Source of the DNA: Planctomycetota bacterium
GTDB lineage: Bacteria > Planctomycetota > UBA1135 > UBA2386
Length of the DNA stretch: 64,000 nt
NCBI GenBank assembly: GCA_020638695.1
Contig: JACKIB010000005.1
Span: forward strand, 1-64,000
Reading direction: 5' to 3'
In this document: positions 35,612 through 43,257 of the stretch, piece by piece
Position numbering within the stretch: the first letter of the stretch is position 1
Layout of the letters: every line of letters begins with the position of its first letter
The notes under the pieces: model-generated
What the model was told of the DNA's origin: nothing
The model's database searches: none
What the model saw: only the letters and a program-made list of their open reading frames with translations
Program-made: the position numbers and the translations under genes

Positions 35612-36038
35612 GATCCACCTTCCGCCCGATGGAGGCCATGTCGAACGTCAACCGGTTGCGGCCTTCCGGATCGGTCTGGATGGTGACCGTCTGGGCTTGC
35701 TCGTCGACCGAGTGGACCGTGCCGTGCAGCCCGCTGCTGGTCACGACCACGTCGCCCTTCGACAGCGCTGCGCGCATCGCCTTGAGCGCCTTCTCCTGCT
35801 TCTGCCCAGGGCGGATCATCAGGAAGTAGAGGATCGCGAACATCGCCCCGATCATCGCGAACTGTTCCCAGCCACAGCTCTGGGGTGGCGGGGTGGCGCC
35901 GCCCTTCGGCGGGACCTTGGCCTCCGCTGCGCCGGTCTTCTGGGCGGCGGCCGCCGGAGCGTCGCTCCGCTTCTCCCGGCCGTCGGAGTGCTGGGGCGCC
36001 CACTCCGGTCGCCAGAGGATGCCGTGGGGAAGTGTCAT
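35556..36038 (-). CDS. yajC: Sec translocon accessory subunit YajC
   Basis: YajC joins SecDF and helps Sec-dependent export. This 160-aa protein has one membrane span, FAMIGAMFAILYFLMIRPGQ, running straight into the family's conserved RPGQKQEKALKAM, followed by the SH3-like beta domain (GDVVVTSSGLHGTVHSVDE). About 60 Ala/Pro/Lys-rich residues precede the span, longer than usual. It appears to head the minus-strand unit running down to the CRTAC1 gene. secD/secF are not in the window. Confidence 0.92.
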   Translation of the reverse strand: MTLPHGILWRPEWAPQHSDGREKRSDAPAAAAQKTGAAEAKVPPKGGATPPPQSCGWEQFAMIGAMFAILYFLMIRPGQKQEKALKAMRAALSKGDVVVTSSGLHGTVHSVDEQAQTVTIQTDPEGRNRLTFDMASIGRKVDRDAPAAKETKKLDNGKPT

Positions 36039-36202
36039 GCTCGATCTCGTCACGCGTGCGGGTCCGGCCGGTGCGGTCCGGGGTGGGGCAGCAATACAGG
36101 ACGGGTTGGTCGGTTGCAAAGCTCGGTCGCGCCATGCGGGTGGGGGAACCGCGAACCCCGCAATCATCGCGGAAAACCACGAAGCAGTGGCCGGGACGGG
36201 GA

Positions 36203-37108
36203 TCAGTCCCGGGCGGCGACGAACATCACGAAGTCGTCGTCGATCACCCCTTCCCGCATCAGCCGATCCTCTTCCTCGAACAGCCGCGCCAGCACCGAGT
36301 TGTGGCGCCAGTTCTGCGGTTCGAAGGTGTGGATCTGGTACATCAGGCAGGGTTGCAGCAGGGCGCCGCCGGCGCTCGGCTTGGCGCGGATCGTGAAGCC
36401 CGCGGCCCGGCAGGTGTCCAGGATCTCCGCGCTGCGCACCGCTTCGGAGGGGTCGACCGCGAGCATCTCGGCGACCGGGGTGCGTTGCACGCGCCGGTGG
36501 TGGACCTTGTGCTCGTCGGGGATCAGCTTGTCGAGCGCCTCGTCGCAGGCGGCGATCTGCGCGTCGGTCCACTGGAAGCGGTTCGGGCCGACGAATTCCT
36601 GCGCCAAGACGATGCCGCCCGGCCGCAGGGCGCGGGCCGCGGTCGCCCAGAGTCCCTCCAAGTTCTCGACGTGATGGATCGCCCCGAGCCCGAGGAGGAT
36701 GCGGATCGAATCCGCTGCGAGCTCGAGTTCGTTGAAGTCCCCGGTGCGCAGCTCGAGGTTCGGCAGACCGTCGCGGCGGACCTCCTCGCGGGTGTTCGCG
36801 ATGATCTCGTCGGCCAGGTCGATCCCGACGAACTGCCGATCCGGCAACTCCTTGGCCAGCCAGCGCTCCTTGATCGCGGCGCCGCAGCCCAGCGACAGCA
36901 CCACGTCGCCGGGCTGCGTGTGGCTCAGGATCGCGTGCTTGGCGGCGTCCATGTGGGAGACCAGCGAGCCGAATGCGCGCAACGAGATGTACGCCTGGAT
37001 CAGCGGGTGGCTCAGGTAGTTGTCGTGGGCCTCGCCCGCGGCGTCCTGGTGGCGCTCGTTCCAGAACCCGGCGACCGTCTCCCGCTGCTGCTCGGACCGG
37101 TGATCCAT
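36203..37108 (-). CDS. SAM-dependent methyltransferase
   Basis: The 301-aa class I methyltransferase has motif I VLSLGCGAAIKERWL, an acidic motif II end (FVGIDLADEII), LRTGDFNELEL and motif IV region IRILLGLGAIHHVENLEGLW. The substrate is not evident; the C-terminal half (DEHKVHHRRVQRTPVAEMLA) is family-specific. ATG 37108 lies 6 bases after a minus-strand TACACT hexamer and no Shine-Dalgarno is present. It is divergent from mnmA and 164 bases upstream of yajC. Confidence 0.85.
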   Translation of the reverse strand: MDHRSEQQRETVAGFWNERHQDAAGEAHDNYLSHPLIQAYISLRAFGSLVSHMDAAKHAILSHTQPGDVVLSLGCGAAIKERWLAKELPDRQFVGIDLADEIIANTREEVRRDGLPNLELRTGDFNELELAADSIRILLGLGAIHHVENLEGLWATAARALRPGGIVLAQEFVGPNRFQWTDAQIAACDEALDKLIPDEHKVHHRRVQRTPVAEMLAVDPSEAVRSAEILDTCRAAGFTIRAKPSAGGALLQPCLMYQIHTFEPQNWRHNSVLARLFEEEDRLMREGVIDDDFVMFVAARD

Positions 37109-37114
37109 GCCCGG

Positions 37115-37146
37115 AGTGTACCTGCCGCGCCGATCCGGGCTACCTT
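37115..37146. promoter_or_regulatory. Divergent -10-like hexamers between methyltransferase and mnmA
   Basis: Minus-strand TACACT (37120-37115) ends 6 bases before the methyltransferase ATG (leaderless). Plus-strand TACCTT (37141-37146) precedes the mnmA ATG by 32 bases. Neither has a convincing -35. Confidence 0.45.
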
Positions 37147-37178
37147 GTGGCTCCGCCCGTGCCCCGTTCCACCGCCGA

Positions 37179-38216
37179 ATGACCCGTGTCCTGCTCGCCA
37201 TGTCCGGTGGCGTCGATTCGAGTGCCTGTGCGGTGCTCCTGCAGCAGGCCGGCCACGAGGTGGTGGGGGTGTTCATGCGCAACGGGGTCGCGGGAGCCGA
37301 GGCGGAGAAGGCCAAGTCGTGCTGTTCGGCGTCCGACGCGCGCGATGCGGCGGCGGTGGCCGACCGGCTGGGCATCGCGTTCTACTCGGTCGACTACGCC
37401 ACCGAGTTCGCCGGGCTGATCGAACACTTCGCGGCGGAATACCGGCGCGGCCGCACCCCGAATCCGTGCGTGCTGTGCAACCAGCAGCTGAAGTTCGGCC
37501 ATCTGTTCACCCTGGCGAGGTCGGTCGGCGCCGAGCGGGTCGCGACCGGCCATTACGCGCGGGTGGCCGACGGTCGGCTGCACCGTGCGGAGGATCGGGC
37601 CAAGGACCAGAGCTACTACCTGTTCGGCATCGACCGCGCAGTGCTCGACAAAGTGGTGTTCCCGATCGGCGCATTGAGCAAGGACGAGGTTCGGGAGCGC
37701 GCCGCGGCCGCGGGGTTGCGCACCGCGCACAAGCCGGAATCGATGGACATCTGCTTCGTCACCGCGGGGGACTACCGCGACGTGGTGCGGCAGCGCGGCG
37801 GGGCCGGTCGGCCGGGCGTCATCGTCGACGGCTCGGGCCATGAAGTCGGCCGCCACGACGGCGTCGATGGGTTCACCGTCGGTCAACGTCGCGGCCTACC
37901 GGCGCTCGGTGCTCCGCACTACGTGCGCCGCATCGACCCGACCACGGGCGTCGTCGAGGTGTGCCGCAAGGACGGCCTGCTGGCGGACACCGCCGCGGTC
38001 CGCGGCGTGAACTGGTTGATCGATCCCCCGCGCGAACCCATCGCCGCCGAGGTCCAGATCCGCGCCCGCAGCGCAGCCGAGCCCGCCTGGCTCGAACCCG
38101 GCGAAGGCCAGACTGTGACGGTCCGGTTCGATGCGCCCGTCTCCGCCGTGACCCCGGGACAAGCCGCCGTGTTCTACCGCGGCGACCAAGTCCTCGGCGG
38201 CGGCTGGCTGGACTGA
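37179..38216 (+). CDS. mnmA: tRNA-specific 2-thiouridylase MnmA
   Basis: MnmA thiolates U34 of Lys, Glu and Gln tRNAs. The 345-aa product has the PP-loop SGGVDSS (9-15), the catalytic Cys100 in NPCVLCNQQLKF and the persulfide Cys192 in MDICFV. The tRNA-binding segments GHYAR and KDQSYYL are present. The C-terminal barrel has GFTVGQRRGLP and PGQAAVFYRGDQVLGGG, all standard. It begins at ATG 37179 after an upstream -10-like hexamer. The same window carries MnmE, which modifies position 5 of the same uridine, but far away. Confidence 0.97.
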   Translation: MTRVLLAMSGGVDSSACAVLLQQAGHEVVGVFMRNGVAGAEAEKAKSCCSASDARDAAAVADRLGIAFYSVDYATEFAGLIEHFAAEYRRGRTPNPCVLCNQQLKFGHLFTLARSVGAERVATGHYARVADGRLHRAEDRAKDQSYYLFGIDRAVLDKVVFPIGALSKDEVRERAAAAGLRTAHKPESMDICFVTAGDYRDVVRQRGGAGRPGVIVDGSGHEVGRHDGVDGFTVGQRRGLPALGAPHYVRRIDPTTGVVEVCRKDGLLADTAAVRGVNWLIDPPREPIAAEVQIRARSAAEPAWLEPGEGQTVTVRFDAPVSAVTPGQAAVFYRGDQVLGGGWLD

Positions 38217-38471
38217 CCCGGTTCCACGCGCTCGGTAGCCAGACCTTCCGCACTCGCACTCGTGACCTCGGAGCCCCGCGGGGTCGTTGGCCTAGCACCG
38301 CCGAGCCCCTCATCCCCGCGCATCGACCCCCATCCCCCGCGTCGGCGGCCCGCGTCATCTCGCATCCGACGTTCCTCCCACCGGGCCGGCGCAAGAAGCC
38401 CCGTAGCGGGGCCAACCCGGCCGCCCTTCGCCCTCCGCTCGCCCCGCGAATCGGGGCTTCCCAGCCAACAA

Positions 38472-38514
38472 CTTTGAGTTGGATCGCCCGCTCCGCGGGC
38501 GATCCAACTCAAAG
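38472..38514. terminator. Bidirectional terminator-like hairpin, 20-bp perfect stem
   Basis: Bases 38472-38491 and 38495-38514 are exact reverse complements with a 3-base loop. The hairpin lies between convergent mnmA and the HU gene, and the HU stop codon (38509-38511) is inside it. There is no clear T-run on either side, so termination is inferred from position and stem strength. Confidence 0.65.
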
Positions 38515-38784
38515 CGAGTCCTTGAGCTTCGCGCCGGGCCGGAACCCGACGGTCTTGCTGGCCGGGATCTCGATCGGCTTCTTGGTCTGCGGATTCAGCC
38601 CGGTGCGCGCCTTGCGCTCCCGAACGATGAAGCTGCCAAACCCGACGAGGTTCACGTTCGAATCGCGCTCCAGACCGGCGCCGATCGAGTTGAGCACCGA
38701 GTTGACTGCCCGTTCGGCATGGGCCTTGGAGCAATCCGCCCCGAGCTCTTTCTGCACCGCGTCGATCAATTCCGCCTTGTTCAT
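38509..38784 (-). CDS. HU-family DNA-binding protein
   Basis: The 91-aa nucleoid protein has the HU fold: MNKAELIDAVQKELGADCSK helices, the conserved GFGSFIVRERKARTGLNPQT strand-arm with Arg/Lys DNA contacts, IEIPASKTVGFRPGAKLKD, and no extra tail. It bends DNA non-specifically as a dimer. A strong GGAGG lies 6 bases before the ATG, unlike many single genes here that lack one. A promoter with spacing 16 is visible upstream. Confidence 0.97.
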   Translation of the reverse strand: MNKAELIDAVQKELGADCSKAHAERAVNSVLNSIGAGLERDSNVNLVGFGSFIVRERKARTGLNPQTKKPIEIPASKTVGFRPGAKLKDSL

Positions 38785-39098
38785 GGTTCCTCCGCTTGGT
38801 GGTTCGTCCGTTCCGACCCCGGGTTGCGTCACCTCGCGACGCCCAACCGCCCTTGGCCAGGCCGTCTGGGAATTGTAGGGCGGGCGTTCGGTCGAACAAG
38901 TTTCCGAGCCGGAATCCGGCCAGTGAGGCGGGCTGGCGCGGTGCGATCCGCTCGCGTGGGGGGTGGGCTCCACGCTCGGCGCCGGGGTGTGCCGGCGCGG
39001 TTGCTCAAGCGATGTCGCGGAAGCGCCGATAGCTGCGGCGGCACCCCGGTCCGCTGCGAGCGGGCCTTCCCACACCGTTCTGCGGAGAAGCTGTTCCC
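38785..39098. other. 314-base divergent region with HU promoter
   Basis: On the minus strand, TTGTTC (38899-38894), a 16-base spacer and TACAAT (38877-38872) form a good promoter for HU with a leader of about 80 bases. On the plus strand nothing clear precedes the HEAT lipoprotein gene. No gene is supported here. Confidence 0.55.
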
Positions 39099-40229
39099 AT
39101 GAGGCTCCCGGTTCTGTTCGCTCCTGTCGTCCTGCTGGCGGCGTCCTGCGCGACGACGCCTGAAACGCAGCAAGGCTACGCGAAGGCCAATTCGCTGATG
39201 CAGAAGGAGATCCGCACGCGGATCCAGAGCATCCCGTTCCAGCACCGGCAGGAGCTGATCAACAACCTGCTGTGGCTGCAGACCAAGGCCGGAGAACTCG
39301 CGATCCCGGACCTGCTCACGGCCCTCAAGCACGACGTGCCGAAGGTCCGGTCCAGCGCCTGCTGGGTGCTCGGACGGATCCGCGACCGGCGCGTGATCGA
39401 GCAGTTGCGGCCGCTCGCCAAGGACTCCAACGAGGCGGTTCGGATGGAAGCGGCCCGCGCGCTGGTGACCATGGGGGACATGCGCCACGCCGAGATCCTG
39501 ATCGAGGGTCTCGACTCCGACAAGGTGCCGGTGCGCTACAACTGCCACATGGCGCTGAAGGACGCCACCAGCCGCGACTTCCAGTACGACCACCTCGAAG
39601 AGGACTCGAACGAGCGTCGCTTGGCGGTGCTGCGTTGGCGCACGTGGTGGGCCGAGCAGTCGCAGGATCCGTGGTTCGCCAAGCGCTACGCGCAGGAGCA
39701 TGGCCTCGAGTACAGTGGCCCGCAGCTCCCCGGCCAGAAGCATGCGGTGCCCGCCGCGCCGATGACCGAGACCAAGAAGCCGACCGCGCCGGAGCACCAG
39801 CCGACGCCCGGGACCACGGCGCCGAAGCACGACGCGCCCACGCCGCAGGCGCAGCACTCGGGTGAAGTCGAGCCGGTGAGCCCCAAGGCGCCCGTGCAGG
39901 CACCGCAGGGCCAGGTCCCCGCGCACCAGGTCCCCGCGCCGCAAACCCCCGCACCGCAGACCCCGGCGCCGACTTCTGGCCAGTCGGGCGCGACCAAGAC
40001 CCCGGCAGCGCACGACACCCAGCCGGTCGAGCCCTGGGTGAAGAAGATGCTCGACACCGTGCAGGGTGACGAGGGCAAGGCCGGCACGCCGGCGCCTGGC
40101 ACCGGCGAGCAGTCGAAGAGCACGCCGCCGAAGGCTGGGCAGCCGCAGCCGAAGACCGAGCAGCCCAAGGCCGAGCAGCCCAAGGCCGATCAGCACGGGA
40201 AGACCGAGCAGTCGGGCAAGCACGAGTAG
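39099..40229 (+). CDS. HEAT-repeat lipoprotein with Pro/Lys-rich tail
   Basis: The 376-aa product has a lipoprotein signal (VVLLAASC, Cys17) and an N-terminal helical half containing HEAT-type repeats (IPDLLTALKHDVPKVRSSAC, DSNEAVRMEAARALVTMG, DSDKVPVRYNCHMALKDAT). From about residue 220 the sequence becomes low-complexity, with repeats such as PAPQTPAPQTPAP and KAEQPKAEQPKADQ. The tail is likely extended in the periplasm, so this looks like an envelope scaffold or stator-like binding protein. No specific role can be given. Confidence 0.8.
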   Translation: MRLPVLFAPVVLLAASCATTPETQQGYAKANSLMQKEIRTRIQSIPFQHRQELINNLLWLQTKAGELAIPDLLTALKHDVPKVRSSACWVLGRIRDRRVIEQLRPLAKDSNEAVRMEAARALVTMGDMRHAEILIEGLDSDKVPVRYNCHMALKDATSRDFQYDHLEEDSNERRLAVLRWRTWWAEQSQDPWFAKRYAQEHGLEYSGPQLPGQKHAVPAAPMTETKKPTAPEHQPTPGTTAPKHDAPTPQAQHSGEVEPVSPKAPVQAPQGQVPAHQVPAPQTPAPQTPAPTSGQSGATKTPAAHDTQPVEPWVKKMLDTVQGDEGKAGTPAPGTGEQSKSTPPKAGQPQPKTEQPKAEQPKADQHGKTEQSGKHE

Positions 40230-40267
40230 GCTACTCACGGGGGGCCATACCGAGCGTTGCTCGGAAC

Positions 40268-40298
40268 GCGGGGGGAGCATCTCGGATGCGCTCCCCGC
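40268..40298 (+). terminator. Terminator-like hairpin after HEAT lipoprotein gene
   Basis: A GCGGGGGGAGCAT / ATGCGCTCCCCGC imperfect stem lies 39 bases after the stop. A smaller CCGAGC-GTT-GCTCGG hairpin precedes it. There is no strong T-run. Confidence 0.45.
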
Positions 40299-40450
40299 CT
40301 TGCGTTGGGGGCCGGTCGATCGGGCGGGATTCCGGGTCGACCGACCGAAGGGGTGGGCAGCCGTGTGCTCGGGATCGGTCCCGGCTACACTGGCAGGCGC
40401 GGGTCCTGCCCCCCGGGGGAGCCGCGATCCCAGACCCCTCCCTGAACCTC

Positions 40451-41077
40451 ATGAAGAAGACCCAATCCGGCTTCACCCTGATCGAGTTGATGGTGGTGAT
40501 CGGCATCATCGGCTTGCTCGCCGCCGCCCTGCTGCCGGCGATCCTCGAGAACAAGGTCGACGCCAACAAGGCCGCCGACGAGGCCAACCTGCGGTGGCAC
40601 TACCAGGCGATCACGCGCTACGAGAACCGCTACAAGCGCTACCCGCCCGGCGGCGGTTGCAAGTTCATCATCGGCCCGTGGGTCAGTCAGGTCGTCGAGG
40701 CGACCCCGCAGAACCTGGACCGCTACTTCTCCGCGCAGGAAAAGGACCAGCACAAGTTCGAGCTGTCCGATCAGGGCGTAGCCAACATCTGGAAGCGGAT
40801 CGAGGACGTGACCAGCCAGGACACCAACTTCGCGGGTCGCGCCAAGGAACACATGCGCGGCATGGTGTCCGGCAACGAGATCTGGATGGCGACGGACAAC
40901 GAGTTCGGCGGCACCTATCCGGATGGGTCGATCGTGGTGCTCAATGGCGATGGGTCGACTCGGCAGTTCCTGCGCGACCGCGAGCTGAAGGACTACATCG
41001 ACTTGGACGACAAGAGCGCCTACGTCAAGGTCGGTCCCGAGTCGCCGCACCCCGGGCTGCAGAAGCTGGCGTACTGA
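40451..41077 (+). CDS. Type II secretion / type IV pilin-like pseudopilin
   Basis: The 208-aa product has a class III signal: MKKTQSG, then FTLIELMVVIGIIGLLAAAL, with prepilin-peptidase cleavage after Gly7 and Glu at +5. The globular part (LRWHYQAITRYENRYKRYPP) resembles GspG/GspH-type pseudopilins, but it is longer and lacks an obvious calcium-loop motif. It stands alone; no secretion ATPase or pilus platform gene is in the window. A -10-like TACACT lies at 40386-40391. Confidence 0.88.
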   Translation: MKKTQSGFTLIELMVVIGIIGLLAAALLPAILENKVDANKAADEANLRWHYQAITRYENRYKRYPPGGGCKFIIGPWVSQVVEATPQNLDRYFSAQEKDQHKFELSDQGVANIWKRIEDVTSQDTNFAGRAKEHMRGMVSGNEIWMATDNEFGGTYPDGSIVVLNGDGSTRQFLRDRELKDYIDLDDKSAYVKVGPESPHPGLQKLAY

Positions 41078-41084
41078 AATGGGG

Positions 41085-41103
41085 CGCCCGGCCTTCCCGG
41101 GCG
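41085..41103 (+). terminator. Terminator-like hairpin after pseudopilin gene
   Basis: A perfect CGCCCGG / CCGGGCG stem with a 5-base loop sits 7 bases after the stop codon. The roughly 250 bases from here to the convergent barrel gene hold no supported gene. Confidence 0.55.
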
Positions 41104-41355
41104 AAGTCCACGCCGCAGCGCCCCGCGGGTTGTAGCGCACTGCTCGAGACGCTGGCCCGATTGCGGCGAGTGCCAGACTCGCCGAGGTGATAGCCGAGCG
41201 GCGCAGGCGAATGGCTCAGCACGAAGTGGCAGTGCGTCTCCTCGCTACGAGACAGTCCTTCGCGTCTGTCGTGGAACGAGCGACATGGCGTGCCAAGGTG
41301 GCCGAGTTCATGACCATCCCGCACAGGGGCTGGGCCAACCGAGCCTCGGTGCGGC

Positions 41356-43257
41356 TCAGCGGCGGTTGAACTGTCCCGCGTTCAGCTCCGCGCTGAAGTA
41401 CACGAAGAAGATCCACGCGTCGTAGTCGTCCGGGTTGCGGTGCTCGTCGTAGTCGACCTGTTCGACGCGAAGTCCGATCCGGCCGGCGCGGTTGAGCTGC
41501 AGGGAGGCATCGACCGCGACCCGCAACATGTCGACCTCGAAGTCGCCGCTGACGGTGGTGTAGGTGCCCTGGGCCGAACACTTGAGCCGCTCGGTGATCT
41601 GCCAGTCGACGCTGCCGAACCAATTGTGGGTATCGCCGTGGAAGCCCACCAAGGTGCTCACCGGCGTCGGTGTCGGGTCGAAGTAGAAGGTGGTGCGGGT
41701 CCGGCTGTCGATCTGTGCCAGCGCGTAGCTGCCGGTCAGGCTCAGCTTCTCGCTCGGGTTGTAGCCGGCGCTCGCCGACCAGGTGGTGTTGGCGGTGCGC
41801 GAATCGGCGATCGGGTTCTGACTGCGGCGGTGCTCGGCGGCGAGTTCGGCGTAGCCGTGGTCCTGCTGGTGGCGCAGCTTGACGCTGACCAGGCGCGTGT
41901 GGTGATCGACGATGTCGTGCAGCTGCACGCCACCCTGGCCGAATTCGCGGTAGCGACCGCGCAGCGACCACGCCGCAGTCGGCTTCCACAGGAAGCCGCC
42001 CAGCCACCCTTCCTCGACGATGGTGCCGCGCAGGAAGTCGCTGTCGCCCGACTCGAGGTCGGGCACGCGCAGCTTCTCCTGCGACCAGCCCCAGCCGCCG
42101 GACACCCACAGCGCAGGGTGTGCCTGCCACTCGAGCTCCAGGCTCGCCTCGCGGCGCCGCGAGGTGGTTCGCTGGGTGCGCAGGGTGTAGACCGTCGCGG
42201 TGGTGGGCACCGTCGGGTAGACGGTCGTGTCAGTCTGATCGATCACCAAGTGCTCGGTGTGGTCGAGGTAGCGCAAGTCCGAGTGCAGCGTCAGCGTCGG
42301 CTGGAGCTCATAGTCGATCGTGCCGTCGACCAGGTAGGTGCGCGCCGCACCCTCCGAGAACGATTGCAGGGTGGAGTTGAACTGTGCCGTGTCGAAGCCG
42401 GTGCCGCTGCCGCGCCCGACGATGCGGCGCTGCCGCTCGAAGCCGCGGCCGCGCAGCGAGATGTCGAGCGGCCCGGCGGTGTGGCGGATCGAGATGTTCC
42501 CACCCGGGCCCTCGAGAGTGCTGTCGGACACCGTGTCCTCGCTCTCGGTGAACGCGGGATTGGCCGTGGCGGCGCGCGAGTAACTCCACCGCGCGTTCTC
42601 TCGTTGGTTCAGGTAGTCGCCGCCGACGGACCAGGACGTCGAGCCGTGGTGGAAGCGGAGCCCCAGCTGTGCCTCGTCCTCACGCACGTGGCGTGGGCTG
42701 TCGACTCCTGGCACGCGCACCAGTGGGGTCAGGTTGCGATTGCCGATCCGGTTCACCAACCAGTAGCCGGTGCGGTCGGCGCGGCTGAACCCGGCGGTGA
42801 GCTCGACGTCATCGCCGAGCGGGATCTCCAGGCCGTAGCCGGTGATCCACTCCTTGCGGTCCACCCGGTTGAAGTCGCCGCTGGCGCGGTACTTGTTGCG
42901 CGTCCGCTGGTAGTCGAACCGAGCCTCGTACAACCCGTCCTTGGCGAAAGTGGCGCGGGCGCGCTCGTACGGGTCGGCCACGTCGTGGCCTTCGATGCTG
43001 ATGCGATCGAGCACCGGGTTGTCGGTGTGGATCGTGCCGTCGAACCGCAACTCCGAGAGCCGGAAACCCTCGTGCAGGTTGTAGTCGGTGTCGAACCGGT
43101 TCTTGCTGCCGTCGACGTCGAGGAATCGGTAGCCGAACGTGTAGTTCGCGCGCCAATCGAATCCGCGCTGCGGCGGGGGCGGCTGGGTGGTCTGCTGCGC
43201 GGCGACCGCACTCGCGATCAGCCCGAGGGTCAGCGCCGTCCTGGGCACGGATTTCAT
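41356..43257 (-). CDS. MtrB/PioB-like outer-membrane beta-barrel
   Basis: The 633-aa product has a Sec signal (MKSVPRTALTLGLIASAVAA), then a barrel-type sequence of alternating polar and hydrophobic strands, roughly 26 or more, with frequent aromatic and Arg/Asp residues (for example YGLEIPLGDDVELTAGFSRA and GYAELAAEHRRSQNP). In MtrAB-type systems such a porin sheathes a multiheme cytochrome across the outer membrane. The ATG overlaps the stop of the 18-heme cytochrome gene as ATGA, which strongly supports that pairing. The CxxC of Shewanella MtrB's N-terminus is not seen. The family call depends on architecture and context. Confidence 0.75.
   Translation of the reverse strand: MKSVPRTALTLGLIASAVAAQQTTQPPPPQRGFDWRANYTFGYRFLDVDGSKNRFDTDYNLHEGFRLSELRFDGTIHTDNPVLDRISIEGHDVADPYERARATFAKDGLYEARFDYQRTRNKYRASGDFNRVDRKEWITGYGLEIPLGDDVELTAGFSRADRTGYWLVNRIGNRNLTPLVRVPGVDSPRHVREDEAQLGLRFHHGSTSWSVGGDYLNQRENARWSYSRAATANPAFTESEDTVSDSTLEGPGGNISIRHTAGPLDISLRGRGFERQRRIVGRGSGTGFDTAQFNSTLQSFSEGAARTYLVDGTIDYELQPTLTLHSDLRYLDHTEHLVIDQTDTTVYPTVPTTATVYTLRTQRTTSRRREASLELEWQAHPALWVSGGWGWSQEKLRVPDLESGDSDFLRGTIVEEGWLGGFLWKPTAAWSLRGRYREFGQGGVQLHDIVDHHTRLVSVKLRHQQDHGYAELAAEHRRSQNPIADSRTANTTWSASAGYNPSEKLSLTGSYALAQIDSRTRTTFYFDPTPTPVSTLVGFHGDTHNWFGSVDWQITERLKCSAQGTYTTVSGDFEVDMLRVAVDASLQLNRAGRIGLRVEQVDYDEHRNPDDYDAWIFFVYFSAELNAGQFNRR

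Noticed and set aside
39780..40229. Short tandem repeats in the end of the HEAT lipoprotein gene
   Set aside because: They encode Pro/Gln/Lys low-complexity protein in frame; no separate DNA element is needed.
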